Part shown: positions 1 through 6,477 of the stretch, one piece after another
How positions within the stretch are numbered: the stretch's first letter is position 1
Layout: the number at the start of each line of letters is the position of its first letter
Assembly (NCBI GenBank): GCA_028287885.1
Contig: JAQBOT010000252.1
Coordinates: forward strand, 1-6,477
DNA length: 6,477 nucleotides
From: Pedobacter sp.
GTDB taxonomy: Bacteria > Bacteroidota > Bacteroidia > Sphingobacteriales > Sphingobacteriaceae
Direction of reading: 5' to 3'
Program-made: the position numbers and the translations under genes
The notes under the pieces: generated by a model
What the model saw: only the letters and a program-made list of their open reading frames with translations
The model's database searches: none
Told to the model about the DNA's origin: nothing

Positions 1-44
1 GTTACCCCGATGTTTATGCGGTTGTATTTGTCTAGCAGCTTCAT
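1..44 (-). CDS. Sensor histidine kinase, N-terminal fragment cut by the window edge
   Basis: Only the first 14 codons are visible, reading MKLLDKYNRINIGV, before the window ends. The ATG (complement of 42..44) overlaps the TGA of the response regulator as ATGA, a 4-bp overlap typical of translationally coupled genes. From knowledge of Bacteroidota genomes, a start of the form MKLLxKYNRIN directly after an OmpR-type regulator is the cytoplasmic lead-in to the first membrane helix of a HAMP-type sensor kinase. It would autophosphorylate in response to a periplasmic or membrane signal and pass the phosphate to the regulator upstream. No kinase motif can be seen here, so the product is inferred from the start sequence and the position. 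Another membrane protein cannot be excluded. Confidence 0.7.
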   Translation of the reverse strand, partial: MKLLDKYNRINIGV

Positions 45-718
45 ACTTCCGTGAACTTATATCCCATTCCATAAGCAGCCTGAATATAATCCTTGCCACC
101 AGAATCGACGATTTTCTTCCGAATATTTTTGATGTGCGAGTAAATAAAATCGAAGTTGTCTGCGATATCTATACTATCACCCCAGAGGTGTTCAGCAATG
201 GCGCTTTTCGAGACCACTTTCCCCTTGTTGGCCATGAAATAAAGCAGCAAAGAATATTCCTTCGGGGTAAACTTAACAGCTTGTTGGTTTACTTTTACGG
301 TCTTTGCAGCAAGGTCAATGCTGATCTCATTAAACTTAAATACATTGTTGCCATTGAAAGACTTGCGTCTCACGATAGCCATTACACGTGATTTAAGCTC
401 CGATAGATGAAAGGGTTTGGTGAGATAGTCGTCTGCGCCGAGGTCCAGGCCGGCAAGCCTGTCATCTAAGCTATTCTTTGCAGATATGATCAGTATTCCG
501 TCATTGAATTCCTTGTCTTTGAGGTGCCGGATGATATCCAGCCCGTTGCCATTTGGTAGGGTAAGATCAAGAATAATGCAATCGTAGCGGTAAATGCTAA
601 CTTTTTCCAATGCAGAGGCAAAGTCTTTAGCCGTTTCACAAATGCCATCACTGCCAGTAAAATAGGCCTCAATGCTATCTCGTAGGCCAGTTTCGTCTTC
701 TACTATTAATATCTTCAC
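41..718 (-). CDS. OmpR-family response regulator transcription factor
   Basis: This is a DNA-binding response regulator of 225 aa, the usual length for the OmpR/PhoB class. The receiver domain (about residues 1-117) has the acidic pocket E7/D8, the phosphoacceptor D51 in IILDLTLPNGNG, the switch residue S79 in LIISAK, and K101-P102 in YLTKPF. All residues needed for phosphorylation are present. The C-terminal winged-helix domain (about 125-225) has FTPKEYSLLLYF, the recognition helix around 189-204 (DFIYSHIKNIRKKI) and the wing motif YGMGYKF. The ATG at 718 begins MKILIVEDE, the canonical receiver start; no clear Shine-Dalgarno sequence precedes it, as is common in Bacteroidota. The stop overlaps the next kinase gene by 4 bp, so the two form an operon with that kinase as likely partner. 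An imperfect direct repeat begins 10 bp upstream of the start and could be an autoregulatory site. The target genes are unknown; the divergent cation ATPase is a candidate. Confidence 0.95.
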   Translation of the reverse strand: MKILIVEDETGLRDSIEAYFTGSDGICETAKDFASALEKVSIYRYDCIILDLTLPNGNGLDIIRHLKDKEFNDGILIISAKNSLDDRLAGLDLGADDYLTKPFHLSELKSRVMAIVRRKSFNGNNVFKFNEISIDLAAKTVKVNQQAVKFTPKEYSLLLYFMANKGKVVSKSAIAEHLWGDSIDIADNFDFIYSHIKNIRKKIVDSGGKDYIQAAYGMGYKFTEV

Positions 719-727
719 ATGATAAAG

Positions 728-789
728 TTAACAGATAAAATTGGAGAAACTTGGGTGAGTTGCCGATAGTTTATTTAACAGATTATTGG
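728..789. repeat. Imperfect direct repeat next to the response regulator start
   Basis: TTAACAGAT occurs at 728..736 and again at 775..783. Each copy is followed by ATTGG after a short spacer (AAA in the first copy, ending at 744; T in the second, ending at 789). The copies are 47 bp apart, start to start. The first lies only 10 bp from the regulator start codon. OmpR-family regulators are known to bind direct repeats, so an autoregulatory operator is possible. However, their half-sites are usually about 10-11 bp apart, so this spacing would need two separate sites or looping. The function is inferred; only the repeat is seen. Confidence 0.45.
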
Positions 790-853
790 GTCTTAGTGTA
801 AAGTACTGCCTTAGGAGCAGAGGGCAGATTGAACTAATTTCGCTTGTTTTTTT

Positions 854-948
854 CGGTGGCTAAGCACCGGCTTAGCTATTCCTAGTCTATGCCTTTGCCA
901 TACCTGAAGGCAAAGCTAAGGCATAGGCGATACGCCGTAAGATACTAG
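854..948. repeat. Cluster of inverted repeats with competing pairings
   Basis: Several complementary segments are packed into 95 bp. CGGTG (854..858) can pair with CACCG (865..869) around the loop GCTAAG. Alternatively GCTAAGC (859..865) pairs with GCTTAGC (870..876) around the loop ACCG, giving a perfect 7-bp stem. CTTAGC (871..876) can instead pair with a second GCTAAG (915..920). Next, CTATGCC-TTTGCC (887..899) pairs with GGCAAA (909..914) and GGCATAG (920..926), with a 5-nt bulge on the right arm. CTAGT (882..886) and ACTAG (944..948) can close this, with a small GGCG-ATA-CGCC hairpin (926..936) inside. No U-run follows on either strand, so it is not a standard terminator. It could be a small palindromic mobile repeat (REP or MITE type) or a structured leader. 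Confidence 0.5.
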
Positions 949-1034
949 CAACCACTTCGTGTAGTAAAAGGCGAGAGCAAGGGTTATCGAATTTAAGTCA
1001 ACCTTGGAAATTCGGAGTTTGTCACTTTTAACTA

Positions 1035-1060
1035 TTTGTAAACTAAAAGACTGGTATAAT
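1035..1060 (+). promoter_or_regulatory. Candidate promoter for the cation ATPase
   Basis: TATAAT at 1055..1060 lies 16 bp after TTTG (1035..1038), inside the AT-rich stretch before the ATPase. The known Bacteroidota primary sigma-factor consensus is TTTG then TAnnTTTG, and the -7 element here does not match its TTTG half. A second partial match is CAGATTTG at 1071..1078. The assignment is weak, and the 5' leader would be about 85 nt long. Confidence 0.2.
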
Positions 1061-1152
1061 CCCCATAATACAGATTTGACTTACAAGCAAATGCTTCAAA
1101 TTATTCCAATAACCAATCCTTGTCACCTTACCAGAAATGATTAAATTGAAAG

Positions 1153-3732
1153 ATGGCTAAATCAAGTTCCTGGCACCTGTTATCTGTAGAAGCTGTTTTA
1201 GAGGAATTGGGGAGTTCTGAAACCGGACTTACGGAAAGTGATGAAGCAAAAAGGCGCTTGCAATTTGGAACAAATGAATTGGTTGCTGAAAACAACAATA
1301 GGATCTTTAAGATACTCCTCAATCAGTTTTCAGATGTTATGATCCTCGTTCTATTTGTTGGCGTCATACTGTCTTTATTTCTTAGAGAATACACGGATGC
1401 TGTTATAATTATGGTGATCCTCCTCTTGGATGCAATCATCGGATTCATTCAAGAATACAGTGCCGAAAAAGCGATGGCAGCATTGAAGAAAATGGCCAGT
1501 CCCTCAATTTTAATCTTACGTGAGGGTTTAACCCACAAAGCTCAGGCATCCAGTCTTGTACCAGGAGATATTGTCATGTTCGAAGCAGGAACGCTGATTC
1601 CAGCAGACGTACGTATTACAGAAAGTTACTCATTACAAATTAACGAATCGAGTTTAACTGGGGAATCTAGTCCAGTGGAGAAAATAACCGAGGCATTAGA
1701 AAACCCAAACCTGGCATTGGGCGATTACAGGAACATGGCTTTTAAGGGAACTCAAGTGTCTTACGGGAGAGGTAAGGGCGTGGTAACGGCCATTGGGATG
1801 GAAACAGAATTGGGGAAAATTGCCGGAATGCTGGTAGAGAAAGAGGCAGCAACACCCTTGCAATTAAGGATGAAGGAGTTTAGCAAAAAACTAACCTATC
1901 TTATTTTGTTCGTTTGCCTCGTACTATTTTTAACCGGGATTTTTCGTGGCTATTCTGCTTTGAATATGCTACTCTTGGCACTATCCGCGGCCGTTGCCGC
2001 GATACCCGAAGCGCTACCGGCAATCATTACGATATCGTTATCTATTGGATCGAAAAGGCTCGTGAAGCACAATGTTCTGATCAGGAAATTATATGCAGTA
2101 GAAACGCTAGGTTCGGTTTCCTATATCTGTACAGACAAAACCGGTACACTGACCAAGAACGAAATGGAGGTGAGGGAGATATGGGTGCCGGGAAACAAAG
2201 TGCATAAGCATTCATTTTTGAAGGCGATTCATCTGAATCATACAGTTGAAGAAAAAGGGAAAAATTTGTTTGGTGACCCTACGGAAGTAGCACTATTACG
2301 TTACCTACAAAACCAACACAATGACTATCCGGAATGGAATCAGCAACATGAGCGGATCCACGAGATTCCCTTTGACTCGGAAAGAAAGTTAATGACCACA
2401 ATTCATAAGGTTGGTGGCATCCATCTCATCGTTACCAAAGGAGCTGTTGAATCAATTACCACAATTTGCCCGGGCATGTCGGATGATTTGGAGCTGCCAC
2501 ACCGAATAGCGGCAATGACAAGTAAAGGGCTGCGGGTTATTGCTTATGCCTCTAATCAGCTTGAAGTGTTGCCAAATGACCTAAGTTCCGTCAGCATTGA
2601 AAAAGGGATGACATTTCTGGGTCTTGCCGGCCTGATCGACCCGCCGCGTGAGGAAGTTAAACAAGCCATCAAAGAATGTAATGCTGCCGGCATAACCACT
2701 ATAATGCTAACCGGAGATCACCCTGCGACAGCTACTTATATTGCACAGGAATTGGGTATCCTAAGTGACAATGAAGAGAACGTGATTACCGGTCCGGATC
2801 TGGACAATATCCTTCAAGCAGACTTAGAAGAAAAAGTGAAACACCTTCGTGTTTATGCGCGTGTATCACCTGCCCAAAAATTGCGGATTGTAAAAGCACT
2901 TCAACAGCAAGGCTTCTTTGTTGCAATGACAGGTGATGGAGTGAACGATGCCCCATCTGTAAAGATGGCGAATATTGGAATTGCGATGGGTATAACCGGA
3001 ACTGACGTGACCAAAGAAGCCGCACACATGATTTTGTTGGATGATAATTTCACTACTATCGTGGGAGCAATAAAACAGGGCAGGCGTATATATGATAACA
3101 TCAGAAAGATCATTCTCTATATCCTTGCCGGAAATCTGGCCGAATTATCGATTATTCTATTGGCACCGCTAATGGGACTACCATTGCCACTGCTTCCGGT
3201 TCAGATTTTATGGATCAATCTGGTGTCAGACGGCTTGCCGGCCCTGGCACTTGCAGCAGAGCCATCTGAAAAGAATATAATGAATAGGCCCCCACGCAAT
3301 GCTGATGAAGGCATTTTATCAGGAAAAATGGGTAAAAAGATATTGTATATCGGTGGTTTGTTATGTCTGGTAACTCTTGGGAGCCAATATGTGATGTTAA
3401 ACAACCAGGTAAAACATTGGCAAACCATTGTCTTTTGTATCATTTGTTTCGGTCAGTTATGGCAGGTAATGGCCATTAGAAGCGAAACACAAACCGTGTT
3501 CCAACGGGGGAGTCTAGCCAATAAGTATCTCCTGGCTGCAGTGGGGCTTACTATTTCAATGCAGTTGGCTATTATTTATGTACCCGCATTAAATGTGTTT
3601 TTCCATACCGATGCGCTGTCGCTGTCAGAACTTCTCATGACACTTGGGCTTTCAAGTTTAACGTTTTGGGTACTAGAAGGCCTGAAAGTATACAATCTTA
3701 CCGTAAATCATCGTCAGCACACTGGAAGTTGA
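1153..3732 (+). CDS. P2-type cation-transporting ATPase, calcium-pump type (PacL/SERCA-like)
   Basis: This is an integral membrane pump that uses ATP, through an aspartyl-phosphate intermediate, to export cations, most likely Ca2+ (Mn2+ is possible). At 859 aa it has the normal full length. Domains in order: N-terminal cation-ATPase domain (about 5-55); first membrane pair (about 55-100); actuator with TGES (169-172); M3/M4 with PEALPA (285-290); phosphorylation site DKTGTLT with D328; nucleotide-binding domain with GDPTE (374-378), FDSERK and KGA (429-431); hinge motifs TGDHPATA (520-527) and TGDGVNDAP (593-601); then six C-terminal helices. Likely ion ligands by comparison with SERCA are E286 (M4), N661 and E664 (M5), and N689, S692 and D693 (M6). 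The M8 ligand E908 of SERCA appears to be Q768 here. The start is fixed by an in-frame TGA at 1147..1149, so ATG 1153 is the first possible one. The 3' end overlaps the minus-strand amidohydrolase remnant by 60 bp. The gene is divergent from a two-component regulator that may control it. Confidence 0.93.
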   Translation: MAKSSSWHLLSVEAVLEELGSSETGLTESDEAKRRLQFGTNELVAENNNRIFKILLNQFSDVMILVLFVGVILSLFLREYTDAVIIMVILLLDAIIGFIQEYSAEKAMAALKKMASPSILILREGLTHKAQASSLVPGDIVMFEAGTLIPADVRITESYSLQINESSLTGESSPVEKITEALENPNLALGDYRNMAFKGTQVSYGRGKGVVTAIGMETELGKIAGMLVEKEAATPLQLRMKEFSKKLTYLILFVCLVLFLTGIFRGYSALNMLLLALSAAVAAIPEALPAIITISLSIGSKRLVKHNVLIRKLYAVETLGSVSYICTDKTGTLTKNEMEVREIWVPGNKVHKHSFLKAIHLNHTVEEKGKNLFGDPTEVALLRYLQNQHNDYPEWNQQHERIHEIPFDSERKLMTTIHKVGGIHLIVTKGAVESITTICPGMSDDLELPHRIAAMTSKGLRVIAYASNQLEVLPNDLSSVSIEKGMTFLGLAGLIDPPREEVKQAIKECNAAGITTIMLTGDHPATATYIAQELGILSDNEENVITGPDLDNILQADLEEKVKHLRVYARVSPAQKLRIVKALQQQGFFVAMTGDGVNDAPSVKMANIGIAMGITGTDVTKEAAHMILLDDNFTTIVGAIKQGRRIYDNIRKIILYILAGNLAELSIILLAPLMGLPLPLLPVQILWINLVSDGLPALALAAEPSEKNIMNRPPRNADEGILSGKMGKKILYIGGLLCLVTLGSQYVMLNNQVKHWQTIVFCIICFGQLWQVMAIRSETQTVFQRGSLANKYLLAAVGLTISMQLAIIYVPALNVFFHTDALSLSELLMTLGLSSLTFWVLEGLKVYNLTVNHRQHTGS

Positions 3733-4328
3733 AGGCAGTTGTTGAGCCGGTATGGTAAATATATCCTGGGATAAGACAGCCAGGTCTGCCAACATACCTT
3801 TTGACAACATTCCCTTTTCCTTTTCTTTAAATTCCGCGAATACATTTGTCTTTGTATAGGCAATTACTGCTTGCTCCCTGCTTATATTTTCATCTTTGTG
3901 GGTTTGCTGACTTGTGATTACCATGATATCCCAGAAAGGATTTGTAGTGCCGTCTGGAGAGATTCCAAGCAATATGCCGTCGCTTAGAAGAGAACGAATT
4001 GGGCTGTCGAAATCAAACTTTGGCGTATGCATGATCATTATTCCATAATCTTTTAGGAGCTTTCTCTGACTTTTTGAAGGATTTCCGATATCATTATGTT
4101 CAATTCTTAGGCGTAATGGCCGCCATTGCGCTGCTGTTCCGGTTTCTTTTATTACGTTAAGAACAATTTTGAAGCTGCTGTCGGCGGTGATATGCATCAA
4201 CAACTGTCTTTTAGTGGTTAAGGCTTCACGCATCATATTGCGCATGGTATCTACAGGGTACTACTTTCAGTAATAAGTGTAGCAACACACAGCGAGAATA
4301 TAATCCGGCAGATCTTTTGAGGTTCCAT
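3673..4328 (-). pseudogene. Amidohydrolase (family 3, YtcJ-like) remnant with an internal deletion
   Basis: The larger part (coding from 4260 down to the stop at 3673) reads as the C-terminal third of a metal-dependent amidohydrolase. Counting from ATG 4245 it has MHITADSS (H18), RIEH (H50), GISPDG (D98), then KGMLADLAVL and the family-typical ending TMIYGKIVY. H18, H50 and D98 match the late metal and catalytic positions of the fold. The N-terminal HxH motif and most of the barrel are absent. Reading upstream in this frame gives YPVDT and then a TAG at 4261..4263. In another frame, ATG 4328 opens MEPQKICRIIFSLCV, which looks like a signal peptide, and runs into a TAG at 4251..4253 after 25 codons. 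The simplest reading is that the original gene started at 4328 and lost roughly 1 kb, leaving its two ends joined out of frame near 4255. Translation from ATG 4245 would give a 190-aa protein without an active site. The remnant lies 33 bp after the TPR kinase stop, on the same strand. Confidence 0.75.
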
Positions 4329-4361
4329 ATCGTTCGTTTTATTTTGTTTGAATTGGCTACT

Positions 4362-6398
4362 TTAAGCAGAGTTCTGCCTATTGCCAATCGGCAACTGGAT
4401 AGTAATTTCGGTAAACTCTCCCTCCTTCGACTTCAATTTAATTTCTCCTCCATGCGCCATTATGATGTCGTAGCTAAGCGATAGTCCCAGACCGGTTCCC
4501 TGGCCGGGGGGCTTTGTAGTGAAAAAAGGTTGAAAGATTTTATCCTGTATCTTTTGCGGTATGCCAACGCCGTTATCTTTAACTGCGATTTCTACATTGT
4601 TGCCATTCCTTTTTGTTGTTACAGATACAAGAGGATCAAAAGCTCCGTCCAATTGCTTCTTCTTTTCATTTACTGCAAAGAAGGCGTTGCTGTATAAGTT
4701 TAATAATACACTTGCGAGATCCTGGGGTATTAGCTCAACCTTCCCAATAGTTGGGTCGAAATTGGTGATGTATCTCGCATTAAACTCTTTGTCTTTGATC
4801 TTTATTCCATGATAATTTAAACTCAGGTACTCATCTGCCAAAGCGTTGATGTCTGTGTGTTCCATCTGCCCTATGTTTGGCCGTGAGTGTTGCAACATCC
4901 CTTTTACAATATCTTCCGCGCGTTTGCCATGATCATTTATTTTCTTAAGGTTACTTGCTAGGTCATCTATAATCAGTTCAGCTTCTGCTTTATCTAAAGC
5001 TGTTAATTGATTAACTGGTCCATCTTTTAATTCGGCAAGCAGTTCTACGTTTACTTCAGAGAAATTGTTGACGAAGTTCAAAGGGTTTTGAATTTCATGC
5101 GCTATGCCTGCTGCAAGCTCACCCAAGGAGGCCATCTTCGCTGATTGGATCAGTTGCTTTTGCGTTAATTGCAGTTCATGGAGTGCCGCTTCTGCCTTCG
5201 CTCTTTGCTTGTCTGTTTCCTGCTTTTGTACGTTTAGATTTGTATATGCTTTCTTTTTAATTTGGTTGTTCTTCATCAAAACACCAATTGTTAGGATTGT
5301 TAATCCTAAGATTACACCCAGAAAAATGAGCGAATATGTTTGATTTCTTCTTTGCTGGGTAAGCAAGTTTACCTCACCCTGCTTTTGTGAAACTTCATAG
5401 TTTGTACGCAGATCGGCCATCTTCTGGACCGTATTTAGGTTGTTGAGACTATCCCGATACACAATATATTTTTTATGATATGCTAAGGCTTTTCCAGTAT
5501 CACCTGTTTTTTCATAAACCTGAGAAAGCTTTAAACTCGCTTTGGAAATTTGCTCGGTTAGCCCATACTGTTCGGCAAGGCGAAGGCTTCTTTGCGTATA
5601 CATAAGGGCTGTTTTAGTATCGTTCTTACTCAAATATACATCAGCCATAGAGAGTAGATATTCACAAATTGGATAAAAATCCTGTGTTTTCTCAAGGATC
5701 GCAATGGCTTCATTTATGTTCTTTTCGGCTACATCGTTTTTTCCAGTATAAGCGTATACCATACCAATGTTACCAAGACTATAGCCTTTTCCGGTTAAGT
5801 GATTCGCTTTGTCAAAAATCACCTTTGCGGCATTAAAGTACACAAGGGCCGAATCGTACTTACTGGCGTTAAGATATTCATCTCCGGTATTGGACAGCAC
5901 AGAGGCAAGACCAATAGAATCTTTAGATTGACGAAGAACTGTGATTGCTTTTAGATAATAATTAATAGCGGACGTATGATTCTTTCCGACAGAGTAAGTA
6001 TCCGCTATACCTCCATACGACTGTCCTTCTGCAGTTAAATCATATGACTTTCGGGCTATATCAGCGCTTTTAAAGTAGGCCTCCAAAGCGTCGTCGAGAT
6101 TGCCAAGCATTCTCTTTTTTGTCCCTTTGAGAAAATAGCCTATACGTAGATATTTGTCGTTGTTAAGGCTTTGCGACAAGGTTATCAACTCATCTGCATA
6201 CTTCAAGCCTTTTTTAAAATCCTTCATTTCATTAAACGACAGGTTCTTGAGCAGCTTTAACTTTGCAGTATCTTGAAGTTTGTTTTGATAATAAATAATT
6301 TCCAGGCTATCTGCTACTCTTTGTTCTTGTGCAAAGACTTGTGCAACAGAAAGGAAAAGAAAAAAGCAAAGAACAGGGATAACTTTCTTACAGAACAT
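4362..6398 (-). CDS. TPR-repeat sensor histidine kinase
   Basis: This is a membrane sensor kinase of 678 aa. Residues 1-23 form a signal peptide (hydrophobic core VLCFFLFLSV, likely cleavage after VFA). Six TPR-like units with a period near 40 residues follow, starting at about 84, 123, 163, 203, 243 and 283, which should form a periplasmic sensing array. One membrane helix lies at about 356-375, then a cytoplasmic coiled coil (about 376-418). The kinase core is complete: H-box GIAHEIQNPLNF with phosphorylated H434, N-box LLNLYSNAFFAV with N571, G1 DNGVGI (608-613), F-box FQPFFTTKP and G2 GQGTGLGLSLSY (632-643). It therefore should autophosphorylate. It has no receiver or output domain, and no regulator is adjacent within the window, so its partner is unknown. 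The ATG at 6398 is chosen because it directly starts the signal peptide. The 79 bp upstream are AT-rich with no convincing promoter match. Confidence 0.93.
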   Translation of the reverse strand: MFCKKVIPVLCFFLFLSVAQVFAQEQRVADSLEIIYYQNKLQDTAKLKLLKNLSFNEMKDFKKGLKYADELITLSQSLNNDKYLRIGYFLKGTKKRMLGNLDDALEAYFKSADIARKSYDLTAEGQSYGGIADTYSVGKNHTSAINYYLKAITVLRQSKDSIGLASVLSNTGDEYLNASKYDSALVYFNAAKVIFDKANHLTGKGYSLGNIGMVYAYTGKNDVAEKNINEAIAILEKTQDFYPICEYLLSMADVYLSKNDTKTALMYTQRSLRLAEQYGLTEQISKASLKLSQVYEKTGDTGKALAYHKKYIVYRDSLNNLNTVQKMADLRTNYEVSQKQGEVNLLTQQRRNQTYSLIFLGVILGLTILTIGVLMKNNQIKKKAYTNLNVQKQETDKQRAKAEAALHELQLTQKQLIQSAKMASLGELAAGIAHEIQNPLNFVNNFSEVNVELLAELKDGPVNQLTALDKAEAELIIDDLASNLKKINDHGKRAEDIVKGMLQHSRPNIGQMEHTDINALADEYLSLNYHGIKIKDKEFNARYITNFDPTIGKVELIPQDLASVLLNLYSNAFFAVNEKKKQLDGAFDPLVSVTTKRNGNNVEIAVKDNGVGIPQKIQDKIFQPFFTTKPPGQGTGLGLSLSYDIIMAHGGEIKLKSKEGEFTEITIQLPIGNRQNSA

Positions 6399-6477
6399 GG
6401 TGTTTTTGGAAAAGCTTTGGAACCAATATTGAAAATAATCTTATAACACGGACTTGAATAAACTAAGTATAATTTCG

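Larger units (their letters stand above)
719..1152. other. 434-bp intergenic region between divergent regulator and ATPase genes
   Basis: I see no convincing gene or RNA gene here. The region must hold the promoters for the minus-strand regulator and the plus-strand ATPase. The regulator-proximal part holds an imperfect direct repeat (728..789). The middle holds a cluster of inverted repeats (854..948), followed by a weaker bulged pair, CAAGGGTT (978..985) with AACCTTG (1000..1006). The ATPase-proximal part (about 1020..1152) is AT-rich and has a TATAAT-like hexamer. A short CTGCC/GGCAG pair (806..810, 823..827) is probably chance. Confidence 0.8.

Noticed and set aside
490..672. Minus-strand 60-aa frame with a hydrophobic stretch, and the plus-strand frame at 134..391, both over the response regulator
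   Set aside because: The regulator frame has every receiver and winged-helix motif, so these are shadows of it.
859..876. Perfect 7-bp hairpin GCTAAGC-ACCG-GCTTAGC as a rho-independent terminator
   Set aside because: The T-run lies before the hairpin on the plus strand, and on the minus strand an A-run follows. Neither strand has a U-run after the stem, and no gene ends nearby.
1137..1155. Upstream ATG at 1137 as the ATPase start
   Set aside because: It is not in the ATPase frame, and an in-frame TGA at 1147..1149 blocks any start earlier than 1153.
1914..2207. 97-aa plus-strand reading frame inside the ATPase gene, and similar frames opposite it at 1128..1322, 2786..3025, 2901..3113 and 3201..3443
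   Set aside because: They lie over a conserved ATPase frame and have no recognisable domain or start signal; they are out-of-frame shadows.
3673..4245. The 190-aa reading frame as an intact small amidohydrolase
   Set aside because: It lacks the N-terminal metal-binding HxH and most of the barrel, and the homology-like sequence continues upstream of the ATG (YPVDT) to a stop, so it is a remnant.
4561..5343. Plus-strand frames at 4561..4812 and 5104..5343 opposite the TPR kinase
   Set aside because: They are antisense to the kinase HATPase and transmembrane/coiled-coil regions and show no domain of their own.
1..6477. A new multi-gene defence, mobile or biosynthetic system
   Set aside because: I found no transposase, integrase, phage, toxin-antitoxin, CRISPR or biosynthetic genes. 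All intact genes belong to well-known families, and no conserved new cluster is evident.

Overview
The window looks like ordinary chromosome from a member of the Bacteroidota, most likely the Pedobacter/Mucilaginibacter (Sphingobacteriaceae) side of the phylum. This is inferred from protein style (a secreted-TPR sensor kinase with an HEIQNPLNF H-box, and a kinase beginning MKLLDKYNRIN), from the lack of clear Shine-Dalgarno sequences, and from moderately low GC. No ribosomal or marker gene is present to confirm it.

Layout from left to right: (1) the first 14 codons of a sensor histidine kinase on the minus strand, cut by the window edge, overlapping by 4 bp the end of (2) an OmpR-type response regulator (41..718, minus). 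(3) A 434-bp intergenic region follows between divergent genes. It holds an imperfect direct repeat beside the regulator start and a cluster of inverted repeats (about 854..948) whose arms can pair in mutually exclusive ways. (4) A complete 859-aa P2-type cation-transporting ATPase of the calcium-pump type (1153..3732, plus). (5) A decayed amidohydrolase gene on the minus strand (3673..4328), in which a signal-peptide-like start is joined out of frame to the C-terminal third of an amidohydrolase; its 3' end overlaps the ATPase 3' end tail to tail by 60 bp. (6) A complete 678-aa TPR sensor histidine kinase (4362..6398, minus), with 79 bp upstream of it up to the window edge.

How they may work together: the response regulator and the edge kinase form a two-component operon. 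Its divergent position to the ATPase makes control of the pump plausible but unproven. The TPR kinase has its own sensory and catalytic parts but no receiver domain and no regulator beside it in the window, so its partner lies elsewhere. The amidohydrolase remnant lies 33 bp downstream of that kinase and appears to be genomic debris. I see no phage, transposase, CRISPR, RNA gene or defence-like cluster. The unusual points are the gene remnant, the convergent overlap and the structured intergenic DNA, not a new multi-gene system.
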